From contig DATMFI010000029.1 in the NCBI GenBank assembly GCA_035556215.1, positions 24,354 to 88,353 on the forward strand: 64,000 nt of DNA, in the 5' to 3' direction. Positions within the stretch are counted from its first letter, which is position 1, and each line of letters starts with the position of its first letter. This document shows, one piece after another, positions 1 through 9,947 of the stretch. Below the pieces are notes generated by a model. That model made no database searches, was not told the origin of the DNA, and saw nothing but the letters and a program-made list of their open reading frames with translations. The stretch is from Palsa-892 sp035556215. Its GTDB lineage: Bacteria; Pseudomonadota; Alphaproteobacteria; Rhizobiales; Xanthobacteraceae. Made by a program: the position numbers and the translations under genes.

Positions 1-294
1 GCCGAAGCCGAGCCCATCGACCATCAGGACGCGGCTATCGGCATCCGGCATCGTCTCGCGCACGAGATCTTCGCCGGTCACGCCGAAATGGATCGAGCCT
101 TGCGCGAGGTTGCCGGCGATTTCCGAAGCCGAGAGATAAGCGACTTCCGCGCCCTCGATTTCGGGGATGGTGCCGCGATATTCGCGGCCGCCGCGCGGCT
201 GCACCAGCGAAATGCCGGCCCGCTTGAAGAAGGCGTGCGCGTTTTCCTGCAGGCGGCCCTTCGAGGGGATGCCGATGATGAGACGCCCGCTCAT
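1..294 (-). CDS. hisG: ATP phosphoribosyltransferase (HisG), 3' part beyond window
   Basis: HisG catalyses the first step of histidine synthesis, joining ATP and PRPP to give phosphoribosyl-ATP in the cytoplasm. The visible 98 residues begin MSGRLIIGIPSKGRLQENAH, the usual N-terminus of the catalytic domain, followed by LSASEIAGNLAQGSIHFGVTGEDL, which is typical of the phosphate-binding part of the fold. The ATG at 294 overlaps the hisZ stop by 4 nt (ATGA), so the two are translationally coupled. HisZ-dependent HisG proteins are of the short form lacking the C-terminal regulatory domain; that is inferred here from the adjacent hisZ because the 3' end lies off the window. Confidence 0.93.
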   Translation of the reverse strand, partial: MSGRLIIGIPSKGRLQENAHAFFKRAGISLVQPRGGREYRGTIPEIEGAEVAYLSASEIAGNLAQGSIHFGVTGEDLVRETMPDADSRVLMVDGLGFG

Positions 295-1430
295 ACGCCA
301 CCCGCCTGTTCGAGTTCGTTGATCCAGGCGGCAAAGCCCACAGCCGGAACCGCTGTGCTGCTGCCGAGCAGTGTCATCAGCTTGTCGTAGCGCCCGCCCG
401 CGACGAGCGGCCACTTCACGGGCGCCGCCGGATCGCACAGCTCGAACACCATGCCGGTGTAGTAGTCGAGCGCGCGGCCATAGGCGGTGGCGAAGCGCAC
501 GCTCTTGAGGTCAACGCCGTCCGCCGCCATGAAGCCGATGCGCTGTTCGAGCCGCGCGAGCGCCACCGAAAGATCGAGGTTCGAATCCTTCGCAAGCTGC
601 CGCAGTTCGGTGAGCGCCGTGTCGGGGTCGCCTTCGATCGAAAGGTAGCGCGCGAGCGCCGCGCGCGCGTTTTCGCTGAGGCCCTCGGCGCCGAGCGAAG
701 CCTGCTCCAGAAAACGCTCGGCGATCTCGCCCACGGTGCGGCCGCCGACATTGGTGATGCCGGCGATCGACAGAAGATCGGCAACGAAAGCGCGCGCCGC
801 CGCCGGATCCGCGCCCTCGAGCGCGGCGAGCATGCCGGCATGCGGCGAGGGCGCGCCGGTGGTCGCCTTCAAATTCGAGAGATCCGCGGCAAGCGTGCCG
901 GTGCGATTGAAGTCCTTGAGCAAGCGGCGGCGCCACGCCGGGGAAATGCTGAGCGCGCCGACGAAGGCCTCGAACAGACCGACATCGCCCATGCGGATCG
1001 CGGGCCGCTCGATGCCGAAGTGGCGCGCCGATTCGAGCGCGAGCGCGAGGCATTCGGCGTCGGCCGCTTCCAGGTCGTCGCGGCCGAGCGACTCGATGCC
1101 GGCCTGCAGATATTCGCCGAGCCCGTCGCCGCCGCGATCGCGGAACACGCGGCCGAGATAGCAGTAGCTCGCCGGAACCGGCGCTTCGCTCTCGATATGC
1201 AGGCGGCAGGCGGGGATGGTGAGGTCGGGCCGCAGACACAGCTCGCGGCCGTCGGCGTCGGTCGTCAGAAACAGGCGGCGGCGCAGCGCTTCGCCCGAAA
1301 GCTCCAGGAAGGCGTCGGCCGGCTGCAAAATCGGCGGCTGCACGCGCGTATAGCTCGCGCGCTCGTAGAGCTCCACGAGCGCCTCGGCGCGGCCATTGCG
1401 CGTGCGAATATCGTCGTCCTGCAGGGTCAC
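291..1430 (-). CDS. hisZ: ATP phosphoribosyltransferase regulatory subunit (HisZ)
   Basis: HisZ is a catalytically dead paralogue of histidyl-tRNA synthetase that forms a complex with short-form HisG and gives it activity and histidine feedback. The protein (about 379 aa) keeps class II synthetase fold features: RPDLTIPACRLH (motif 2-like), LGRVFRDRGGDGLGEYLQAGIESLG, and a C-terminal AGGRYDKLMTLLG segment. It lies between hisS and hisG, which supports the assignment. No ATG is available near the start. A GTG at 1430 (VTLQDDDIRTR) has GGAA about 9 nt upstream and is preferred; a TTG at 1463 in the same frame is the alternative. It overlaps hisG by 4 nt. Confidence 0.9.
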   Translation of the reverse strand: MTLQDDDIRTRNGRAEALVELYERASYTRVQPPILQPADAFLELSGEALRRRLFLTTDADGRELCLRPDLTIPACRLHIESEAPVPASYCYLGRVFRDRGGDGLGEYLQAGIESLGRDDLEAADAECLALALESARHFGIERPAIRMGDVGLFEAFVGALSISPAWRRRLLKDFNRTGTLAADLSNLKATTGAPSPHAGMLAALEGADPAAARAFVADLLSIAGITNVGGRTVGEIAERFLEQASLGAEGLSENARAALARYLSIEGDPDTALTELRQLAKDSNLDLSVALARLEQRIGFMAADGVDLKSVRFATAYGRALDYYTGMVFELCDPAAPVKWPLVAGGRYDKLMTLLGSSTAVPAVGFAAWINELEQAGGV

Positions 1431-1495
1431 TGATCGGTTCCGTTTGTGCGGGGCTTGTAGCAAAGGCGGGCGCGGAGCGCCACGGCGGCAAAAGG

Positions 1496-2980
1496 TTAAT
1501 GCTTGCCGTGGCGGGCGAGCACTTCCTTGACGGCCTTCACGAGATCGCCTTCAGGCACCGAAAACTGCGCGGGCCGCGCCTCGCGCCACTCTTTATTCGA
1601 GGCGATGGCGGCGGCCGCCTTCGCGCCCTCGATCAGATCCTTGATCTGGACTTCGCCTTTGGCTTTCTCGTCGCCGCCCTGGATCACGGCGCAGGGCGAG
1701 TTGCGGCGGTCGGCGTATTTTAGCTGGTTGCCGAAATTCTTCGGGTTGCCGAGATAAAGCTCGGCGCGGATGCCGGCGTCGCGCAGCGTTTTCACCATGC
1801 GCTGGTAGTCGGCGACGCGCTCGCGGTCGAAGATGGTGACGACGACCGGGCCAAGCTCGCTTTCCGTGCCTATCTTGCCGAGCATCTGGAGTGCGGCGAG
1901 GAGGCGCGAGACGCCGATGGAAAATCCCGTTGCCGGAACCGGCTCGCCGCGAAAGCGCGCGACCAAGCCGTCATAGCGCCCGCCGCCGCCGACCGAGCCG
2001 AAGCGCACGGGATTGCCTTTTTCGTCTTTGGTTTCGACGAGGAGTTCAACTTCGTAAACCGGGCCGGTGTAGTACTCGAGGCCGCGAACGACGGCGGGAT
2101 CAACGACGACGCGATCCGCATAGCCCGAGGCCGCGACGAGCGCGGCAATCTCTTTCAATTCGTTCGCGCCTTCGGCGCCGGTCTTCGATTCACCAATCAC
2201 GCCGAGAATGTTCTGCGCCGTCTCGTCGCCGGTCTTTCCCTTCGCGGCCGTGAAGGCGAGAATTTTATCGCTCGCTTGCTTTTCGAGTCCGGCGCCTTTG
2301 GTGAAGTCGCCGCTTTCGTCCTTGCGGCCCTTGCCCAGCAGAAGCTCAACGCCCTCGCGACCGAGCCGATCGAGCTTGTCGATCGCGCGCAGCACGGTGA
2401 GGCGCTGCTCGGGCTTTACGCCCGCCGCATCCATCACGCCGTCGAGAACCTTGCGGTTGTTGACCTTGATGACGTAATCGCCGCGCGGAATGCATAGCGC
2501 CTCCATCGTGTCGGCGGCCATCATGCACATCTCGGCGTCAGCGGCGGGCGAAGCGGCGCCGACGGTGTCGGCGTCGAACTGCATGAACTGGCGGAAGCGC
2601 CCCGGTCCCGGCTTTTCGTTGCGGAACACCCAGCCGAAGCGATAGCTGCGATAGGGCTTCGGCAGCGTCTCGAAATTCTCCGCGACATAGCGCGCGAGCG
2701 GCGCGGTCAGGTCATAGCGCAGCGACAGCCACTGCTCGTCGTCGTCCTGAAACGAAAACACGCCCTCATTGGGCCGGTCGGTGTCGGGCAGGAACTTGCC
2801 GAGCGTCTCGGTGTATTCGATCGCCGGCGTCTCGACCGCCTCGAAACCGTAAAGCTCATAGACCGCGCGGATCTTCTCGATCATCGCGCGTGTCGCGGAT
2901 AGCTCCGCCGGGCCGCGGTCCATCAGGCCGCGCGGCAGCCGCGCCTTGATCTTCGAGGGCTTCTTTTTGTCTTTGCTCAT
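1496..2980 (-). CDS. hisS: Histidyl-tRNA synthetase
   Basis: Class II aminoacyl-tRNA synthetase that charges tRNA-His. About 494 aa, the long form usual in alphaproteobacteria. Visible motifs are LSLRYDLTAPLARYVAEN and YRFGWVFRNEKPGPGRFRQF (motif 2 region), the histidine-specific RGLEYYTGPVYEVE, GGGGRYDGLVARF, and TGFSIGVSRLL (motif 3), then the C-terminal anticodon-binding domain. Tandem ATGs lie at 2983 and 2980; GAGAG stands about 6 nt before the second. It is first of a hisS-hisZ-hisG run, so tRNA charging and histidine synthesis are genetically linked. The gap to hisZ is about 65 nt. Confidence 0.96.
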   Translation of the reverse strand: MSKDKKKPSKIKARLPRGLMDRGPAELSATRAMIEKIRAVYELYGFEAVETPAIEYTETLGKFLPDTDRPNEGVFSFQDDDEQWLSLRYDLTAPLARYVAENFETLPKPYRSYRFGWVFRNEKPGPGRFRQFMQFDADTVGAASPAADAEMCMMAADTMEALCIPRGDYVIKVNNRKVLDGVMDAAGVKPEQRLTVLRAIDKLDRLGREGVELLLGKGRKDESGDFTKGAGLEKQASDKILAFTAAKGKTGDETAQNILGVIGESKTGAEGANELKEIAALVAASGYADRVVVDPAVVRGLEYYTGPVYEVELLVETKDEKGNPVRFGSVGGGGRYDGLVARFRGEPVPATGFSIGVSRLLAALQMLGKIGTESELGPVVVTIFDRERVADYQRMVKTLRDAGIRAELYLGNPKNFGNQLKYADRRNSPCAVIQGGDEKAKGEVQIKDLIEGAKAAAAIASNKEWREARPAQFSVPEGDLVKAVKEVLARHGKH

Positions 2981-3143
2981 CATCGTCTCTCGGGCGGCAT
3001 ATAGCGGGATTCTGCCGGAAATTCCCAGTGGCTTTCCAGGCATCATTCCGGCTCATCACCCTCGCTCGCGCGGAAAATGCGCTCGCTTTCCCTCTCCCCG
3101 CCGGGGCCGGAATGCAGCGTTAAAGAGGAGGGAGAAGGGCCGT

Positions 3144-4553
<1,410 letters not shown>

Positions 4554-4700
4554 AACCCGGGCGACCCCTCGACGCGGACTGGTAGGAGGGGTGCTCTGGC
4601 ACGCGACCCCGAACGGCCGATACTTTGGCAAAACAGGGTAAATAAACCTTTTATCGCCGTCTTTTGCGGACTAGTTTCGCAGGGACTAAAGGAGTTTTCG

Positions 4701-6041
4701 ATGTCCCGCGCCGCCCCAAGTCACGATCTTCAGCCGAACGACCTCGAAGCGTTCTGGATGCCGTTCACGCCCAACCGCGCATTCAAGAAACGGCCGCGGC
4801 TGATCGCGCGCGCCAAGGACATGCACTACTACACGCCCGACGGCCGCGCCGTGCTCGACGGCGTCTCCGGCATGTGGTGCTCGAACGCGGGTCACAACCG
4901 CGAGCCGATCGTCGAAGCGATCCAGGCGGAAGCCGCCCTCGCCGATTACATTCCGCCGTTCCAGTTCGCGAGCCCCAAATCCTTCACGCTCGCCAATCGC
5001 ATCTCGGCGATGGCGCCCGGCGATCTCGATCATGTTTTCTTTTGCAATTCCGGTTCGGAAGCGGTCGATACCGCGCTCAAGATCGCGCTCGCCTATCATA
5101 ATGTGCGCGGCGAGGGCTCGCGCACGCGGCTGATCGGCCGCGAGCGCGGCTATCACGGCGTCGGCTTCGGCGGCATCTCGGTCGGCGGCATGGTGGCGAA
5201 CCGCAAGCAATTCGGCACGCTGCTCGCGGGCGTCGATCATCTGCCGACGACCTACAATCGCGAGCATCAGGCTTTCACCAAGGGCGAGCCCGAATGGGGC
5301 GCGCATCTTGCCGACGAACTCGAGCGTCTCGCCGGGCTGCATGACGCTTCGACCATCGCCGCCGTCATCGTCGAGCCGATGGGCGGCTCGACGGGCGTCT
5401 TGCCCGCGCCGAAGGGTTATCTCAAGCGGCTGCGCGCGATCTGCGACAAGTACGGCATCCTGCTGATCCTCGATGAAGTCATCACCGGCTTCGGGCGGCT
5501 CGGCTTTCCGTTCGCCGCCGAGCGCTACGGCATCGTTCCCGACATCATGACGTTTGCCAAAGGCGTGACCAACGGCGCGGTGCCGATGGGCGGCGCGATT
5601 GTGCGCAAGGGGATTTACGACGCCTTCATGCGCGGGCCGGAGCATGTCGTCGAACTGTTCCACGGCTACACTTATTCGGCGCATCCGCTTGCGGTCGCCG
5701 CGGGCCTCGCGACGCTCGACGTCTATCGCGACGAAAAGCTGTTCGAGCGCGCCTACGAGATGGAATCGAAATGGGCCGATGCCTTCATGACGCTGAAAGG
5801 CCTGCCGGGCGTCCTCGACATCCGCACCGTCGGCATCACGGCGGCGATCGATCTTGCCTCCAGGCCCGATGCCGTCGGCAAGCGCGCCTATGAGGCACTC
5901 GAGCGCGGCTTTCACGACGAGGGCCTGATGATGCGGACGGCCGGCGAAAGCCTCGTCTTCACCCCGCCGCTCATCATCTCCGAGGATCAGATCGGCGAAA
6001 TCGTCGAGAAGACGGCGCGGCTGATTAAGGCAACGGCCTGA
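4701..6041 (+). CDS. Class III aminotransferase, omega-amino acid:pyruvate type
   Basis: PLP-dependent fold-type I enzyme of 446 aa. The N-terminal block FWMPFTPNRAFKKRPRLI followed by DGVSGMWCSNAGHNR matches beta-alanine/omega-amino acid:pyruvate transaminases. PLP-binding features visible are CNSGSEAVDTALK (phosphate site), YHGVGFGG, LLILDEVITGFGRLG (the Asp that pairs with the pyridine nitrogen), and FAKGVTNGAVPMGG with the Schiff-base Lys. The start is the ATG at 4701 with AAAGGAG about 8 nt upstream. It is divergent from the sigma-54 activator at 3144-4553, which makes that activator a candidate regulator, but no -24/-12 element was confirmed. The in vivo amino donor cannot be read from sequence. 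Confidence 0.9.
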   Translation: MSRAAPSHDLQPNDLEAFWMPFTPNRAFKKRPRLIARAKDMHYYTPDGRAVLDGVSGMWCSNAGHNREPIVEAIQAEAALADYIPPFQFASPKSFTLANRISAMAPGDLDHVFFCNSGSEAVDTALKIALAYHNVRGEGSRTRLIGRERGYHGVGFGGISVGGMVANRKQFGTLLAGVDHLPTTYNREHQAFTKGEPEWGAHLADELERLAGLHDASTIAAVIVEPMGGSTGVLPAPKGYLKRLRAICDKYGILLILDEVITGFGRLGFPFAAERYGIVPDIMTFAKGVTNGAVPMGGAIVRKGIYDAFMRGPEHVVELFHGYTYSAHPLAVAAGLATLDVYRDEKLFERAYEMESKWADAFMTLKGLPGVLDIRTVGITAAIDLASRPDAVGKRAYEALERGFHDEGLMMRTAGESLVFTPPLIISEDQIGEIVEKTARLIKATA

Positions 6042-6066
6042 GCCATTGCCGTAGCTATTGCTGTTA

Positions 6067-6160
6067 TGGCCGGGCTTGTCCGGCCATCCACGCCTTGCAG
6101 ATGGTCCGGCAAGACGCGGATGCCCGCAACAAATGCGGGCGTGACGCCAAGACTGATTGC
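6067..6160. repeat. Dispersed palindromic intergenic element, copy 1
   Basis: The 213 bp between the aminotransferase and the EAL gene consist largely of hairpins. ATGGCCGG, a 6-nt loop and CCGGCCAT form a perfect 8-bp stem at about 6065-6086; a CTTGC/GCAAG stem and TGCCCGC/GCGGGC stem follow to about 6150. The core resembles elements at 29392, 40626, 41555, 44963 and 61913. It is probably a mobile rhizobial palindromic element rather than a terminator, because no T-run follows. Confidence 0.6.
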
Positions 6161-6254
6161 CCGTCTTCTGCATCCCCGGCTATGTTGTGGATGAGCGATT
6201 CGCGGCTACACTCCGGTACGGGTGCGCGAGCCGCGTGACCCGGGCGGGGGTTCC

Positions 6255-7625
6255 ATGCGTATCGGCTCGATTTTCATTATCCTGTGCATGGCGCTGGTCG
6301 CCGGCTCGATCGGCGCCGCGCTGCATTATCTAGCCGCCGTTCCTGTTACCGAATGCGCCTATATTTCGCTCGCAATCCTGTTCGCGCTGATGACGCTTGA
6401 GGTCATTGCCTCGCGCAACCGCGACAAGACCGAGATGACCGGCCGCATCGAGGAACTTTCGCGTGCCGCCTCCGATATCTCGCGCGAGGTCGGCACGCTC
6501 AGCCGCCGCGTCAGCGCGCTCGAGAACGCCACCAACGCCGAGATGAAGTCGCTCACCGCGCCGCTCTCGCAGGAAATCGGCGAGCTTGCCGATCTTGTCG
6601 AGAACCTCGCCGAATCCGTCGCCGTTCACGATGCGCTCCTTGCCGCCCCGCGTCCGCTCGCCGAAGCGCCCGGTGTTGCTCCGGCGGGGCCGCAAGGAAA
6701 GGATGAAGGAAGCGACGAGGAAAAAGCCGGGAAGAAGCCGAGGCGCACGCGCGATCCGCTGCCCAGCCCCTTCGCCGGCATGGATGCCGAAGCGATCCTC
6801 AATCTCATCCGCGGCGCAGTCGAAACCGATCGCCTCGAACTTTACCTGCAGCCGATCGTGACGCTGCCGCAGCGCAAGGCCCGCTTCTACGAAGCGCTCT
6901 CACGGCTGCGGCTCAACGACGGCCGCGTCATCGAAGCCAAGGATTTCCTCGCGCCCGCCCGCGCCGCCGGTCTTTTGCCGGTGATCGACCAGCGCGTCGT
7001 TCAACGCTGCGTGCAGGTCGTCCGCCGCCTCGCCGCCAAGAATCGCGAAGCCGGCCTTTTCGTCAACATCTCCGCCGAGACGCTGCGCGACGGCAAGATC
7101 TTCCCCGAAATTCTCGCTGTGCTCGAAGCCCATCGCGCGATCGCGGCGTCGCTCGTCTTCGAATTGACGCAGGCCGAATATCGCCTGCTCGGGCCTTCCG
7201 AACAGATCAACCTCACGCTGCTTGCCGAGCGCGGCTTCCCGGTTTCGCTCGACCGCATGGAAGATCTGAAGGTCGATCCGCGCGTCTTGTCCGAGCGCGG
7301 CGTCCGCTTCATCAAGGTCGCGGGCGATCTTCTGCTTCATCGCGGCAACGAAAGCGGCAGCGAGGTGCATCCGGCGGATCTTGCCGAATTCCTCGCGCGC
7401 TTCGGCATCGATCTTGTCGCCGACCGGATCGAGAACGAATCGCTGGTCGTCGATCTTCTCGATTACGACGTGCGCTTCGGCCAGGGTTTCCTGTTCTCGG
7501 CGCCGCGCCCGATGCGGCCCGACATCATGCAGAGCGGCGGCGAACCGGCCGCTCAGGCACCGGCGGCGCCTGCAAAAGCAAGCGGCGCCAGCGCAATCGC
7601 GCAGATCGCCCGCCGCATCGGCTGA
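6255..7625 (+). CDS. Membrane-anchored protein with degenerate EAL domain
   Basis: About 456 aa. Two hydrophobic helices at the N-terminus (IFIILCMALVAGSIGAAL and ISLAILFALMTLEVIA) are followed by a coiled-coil-prone segment (about 55-130), a charged linker, and an EAL-type domain from about residue 165 to 430. The domain keeps QPIV, YEALSRLR, FVNIS and FELT, but the metal-binding Asp pair of LDDFGTGYS is altered (SLDRMEDLKV), and AEGVE reads VADRIE. It is therefore unlikely to hydrolyse cyclic di-GMP and may bind it or a protein partner. The ATG at 6255 follows GGGGGTT; an in-frame GTG at 6222 is less likely. The C-terminus is Ala/Pro-rich. It lies upstream of a HAD-IIA gene. Confidence 0.82.
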   Translation: MRIGSIFIILCMALVAGSIGAALHYLAAVPVTECAYISLAILFALMTLEVIASRNRDKTEMTGRIEELSRAASDISREVGTLSRRVSALENATNAEMKSLTAPLSQEIGELADLVENLAESVAVHDALLAAPRPLAEAPGVAPAGPQGKDEGSDEEKAGKKPRRTRDPLPSPFAGMDAEAILNLIRGAVETDRLELYLQPIVTLPQRKARFYEALSRLRLNDGRVIEAKDFLAPARAAGLLPVIDQRVVQRCVQVVRRLAAKNREAGLFVNISAETLRDGKIFPEILAVLEAHRAIAASLVFELTQAEYRLLGPSEQINLTLLAERGFPVSLDRMEDLKVDPRVLSERGVRFIKVAGDLLLHRGNESGSEVHPADLAEFLARFGIDLVADRIENESLVVDLLDYDVRFGQGFLFSAPRPMRPDIMQSGGEPAAQAPAAPAKASGASAIAQIARRIG

Positions 7626-7678
7626 CACGCGCGACGAGGCGCTTGCTTTTCGCGCGCTAATCGTCTCATTCACGCCCC

Positions 7679-8563
7679 ATGACGAAGCCAATGACAAGCA
7701 ACCTGCCGCCGGCCGTGAACGGCCTCGGCTCGGTGATCTCCCGCTACGACCTCATCCTCTGTGACCTGTGGGGCGTGATGCACGACGGCGTGCGCGCGAT
7801 TCCGGGCTCGAACGAGGCCTGCGCCGCGGCGCGCGCCGCCGGCGCGACGGTCATCATGATTTCCAACGCGCCGCGTCCTGGCCCGGTCGTCGCCAAGCAG
7901 ATCGAGGGCTACGGCGTGCTGCGCAGCTCCTACGACGACGTCATCGCCTCGGGCGACGTGACGCGCGACGAGCTGATTTCGCGGCCCGGCGCCAAGGTGT
8001 TTCACCTCGGCCCGCAGCGCGATCTGCCGAATTATCAGGGGTTGAACCTCTCGCTTGTCGATTTCGAGCATGCCGACCTCATCGTCTGCACCGGGCCGTT
8101 CAACGACGAAAACGACAAGCCCGAGGACTATCGCGACCTTCTGATGCGCGCCAAGGAGCGCGGGCTGACGCTGATCTGCGCCAACCCCGATCTCGTGGTC
8201 GAGCGCGGCAATCGCCTTGTCTGGTGCGCGGGCTCTATCGCCGCGATCTATGACGAGATCGGCGGCGAGACGATTTATGCCGGCAAGCCGCACCCGCAGA
8301 TTTATCGCATGGCGCTGATGCGCGCCGGGCAACTGCGCGGCAAGCCGGTCGAGGCCAAACGCGTGCTCGCGGTCGGCGACGGCTTGCGCACGGATATTCG
8401 CGGCGGAGCAGGGCAGGGCTTCGATACGCTGTTCATCGCGCGCGGCATTCACGCCGCCGATTTCACCCGCGACGACGGCGGGCATGACAGCGAACGGCTT
8501 TTGAAGGCATTCGCCGAGGCGGGCGCGGCGCCCGCCGCGATCATGCGCGAATTTGTCTGGTAG
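7679..8563 (+). CDS. TIGR01459-type HAD-IIA superfamily protein
   Basis: 294-aa cytoplasmic protein of the haloacid dehalogenase superfamily, subclass IIA (NagD-like). Motif I reads CDLWGVMHDG, keeping the nucleophile Asp but with Trp in place of the second acid/base Asp. Motif II is MISNAPRP, and the C-terminal GDGLRTDIRGGAGQGFDTLFI gives the Mg-binding acid motif. These are traits of the conserved alphaproteobacterial family TIGR01459, for which I know no established substrate. Two ATGs (7679 and 7691) are possible and neither has a strong ribosome binding site. In related genomes this gene often sits beside ribF, which lies 1.9 kb downstream here with cheYZ and maoC in between. Confidence 0.88.
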   Translation: MTKPMTSNLPPAVNGLGSVISRYDLILCDLWGVMHDGVRAIPGSNEACAAARAAGATVIMISNAPRPGPVVAKQIEGYGVLRSSYDDVIASGDVTRDELISRPGAKVFHLGPQRDLPNYQGLNLSLVDFEHADLIVCTGPFNDENDKPEDYRDLLMRAKERGLTLICANPDLVVERGNRLVWCAGSIAAIYDEIGGETIYAGKPHPQIYRMALMRAGQLRGKPVEAKRVLAVGDGLRTDIRGGAGQGFDTLFIARGIHAADFTRDDGGHDSERLLKAFAEAGAAPAAIMREFVW

Positions 8564-8568
8564 CTAAT

Positions 8569-9288
8569 TCAAGAGAACAGCTTGTCGATATCGTTCTGCG
8601 ACGACGAGCCGCCGTTTTCGGTTTCGGCGATCTCGCCGGCGGCGCCGAGCTTCGGCGAGTCGAGAATGGCGTCGACCTCGTTCTGCACGATGCCTTCGCC
8701 TTCGAGCGCCGGGCCGTGCAGGAGAAGGGCGTCGGCGCGCTCGGCCTTCGCGGCTTCTTCCTCGTTCGCAAAGCCGCTCTTGTCGTTGGCGTTGGTCGCG
8801 ACCGCGAAGCGGGCGACGCGCGTTTCGATCTGCTCGAGCGTTTGCACGACCTTGGTGATGCGCTGGCCGGTGAGGTCCTGAAACGAGCAGGCCTCGAAGA
8901 TCGCCATCATCTGCTCTTCGACGAAGGTTTTGTACTGCTCGAGATTGGCCGCATCCGCGCTCATCACCGCTTCGGCGCTCGCCATGATGGCGTTACCGGC
9001 GGCCTCGGTGGCGGAGACGACCGCGTGCAATTCTTCGCCGGCGGCGGGAATGCGCTTGGCGCGCATTTCGTTGGCCTGCAATTCGCCGATTTCGCTCCGA
9101 AGGAAGCTGATGTAATCGGCGATCGCTTTCAGCTCTCGATAGATCGCGGCGTCGATCGCGTTGAAGACGAGCTTGAGATCCTCGCCCTGGACCTGCGACT
9201 GGCGCATGACCTGAAAAAGCATCTCGCGATCGGTCGCACGCAACAAGGCAGCAATGTTGGGCGACCGCTTTTCTTCAATCCAATCCAT
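8569..9288 (-). CDS. cheZ: Chemotaxis phosphatase CheZ
   Basis: CheZ speeds loss of phosphate from CheY-P, resetting the flagellar signal. The 239-aa protein is predicted almost wholly helical, and holds the catalytic signature FQDLTGQRI at 136-144; Asp138 and Gln142 correspond to the catalytic Asp and Gln of E. coli CheZ. The C-terminal part is acidic and unstructured and carries two similar peptides, VQNEVDAIL (201-209) and SQNDIDKLF (230-238), which resemble the CheY-binding N-terminus of FliM. It is downstream of cheY in one operon with a 35-nt gap. No kinase or receptor gene lies nearby, so the pair is separate from any main che cluster. Confidence 0.92.
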   Translation of the reverse strand: MDWIEEKRSPNIAALLRATDREMLFQVMRQSQVQGEDLKLVFNAIDAAIYRELKAIADYISFLRSEIGELQANEMRAKRIPAAGEELHAVVSATEAAGNAIMASAEAVMSADAANLEQYKTFVEEQMMAIFEACSFQDLTGQRITKVVQTLEQIETRVARFAVATNANDKSGFANEEEAAKAERADALLLHGPALEGEGIVQNEVDAILDSPKLGAAGEIAETENGGSSSQNDIDKLFS

Positions 9289-9323
9289 GGGAATCCGGAA
9301 CCACGCAAAACAGAGAGGGATGG

Positions 9324-9707
9324 TCAGACCGAGAAGACGGCGTCGATTTTACTCTTCAACGTTTGCGCGTTGAACGGCTTGACGATGTAATTGTTAACGC
9401 CGGCCTTCTTCGCCGCGATCACGTTTTCGGTTTTCGACTCGGCGGTGACCATGATGAACGGCGTGCGAGCGAGCGTCGTGTCGGAACGCACTTCCTTGAG
9501 AAGTTCGTATCCGGTCATCGGCTCCATGTTCCAGTCGGAAATGACAAGACCGTATTTGCGTTCGCGCATCTTGCTCAGCGCTTCGGTGCCGTCGGCGGCT
9601 TCATCTACATCTTCGAAACCCAGCTGCTTCAAAAGATTGCGAATGATCCGGATCATCGTCTTGTAGTCGTCAACGACCAGGATCGGCATTGCAACGTCGG
9701 CACTCAT
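9324..9707 (-). CDS. cheY: Single-domain response regulator CheY
   Basis: 127-aa free receiver domain that carries the chemotaxis phosphoryl signal to the flagellar switch. All catalytic positions are present: acidic pair Asp13-Asp14 (VVDDYKTM), phospho-acceptor Asp58 (ISDWNMEPMTG), switch Thr88 (MVTAES) and Lys110 (IVKPF). The WNMEPM loop and the C-terminal KSKIDAVFSV are usual for alphaproteobacterial CheY proteins paired with CheZ. It heads a cheY-cheZ operon. The 240 bp between it and the divergent maoC gene contains two TTAA motifs (9822 and 9843), too far apart for a standard CtrA site. Confidence 0.94.
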   Translation of the reverse strand: MSADVAMPILVVDDYKTMIRIIRNLLKQLGFEDVDEAADGTEALSKMRERKYGLVISDWNMEPMTGYELLKEVRSDTTLARTPFIMVTAESKTENVIAAKKAGVNNYIVKPFNAQTLKSKIDAVFSV

Positions 9708-9947
9708 CGAATAACTCCGTCACGTCCACACTTCGCTGGCCGCCCGTTTGGATGGTTCCGTGTACGGCAAAGCCCGCGAATTCCCGGCACGAAAACTAGA
9801 TCAAGCCGGTTTGATTTTGCGTTAATTGGCCGTGGCGCCGGGTTAACGGAAGCTTTACGCCGCGAGCCCGCTGCCGCGCCCGCACCCCCAAAAGCGGGGT
9901 TGCGAAGCCCGCGAGTTCCGCTCTATGGAACGGAGAGGGGGTATGTC

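Noticed and set aside
9822..9846. CtrA site between cheY and maoC
   Set aside because: The two TTAA motifs are 17 bp apart; CtrA sites need 7 bp.
9363..9947. Long upstream extension of the maoC frame
   Set aside because: It is the antisense of cheY; the family N-terminus and a strong ribosome binding site place the start at 9948.
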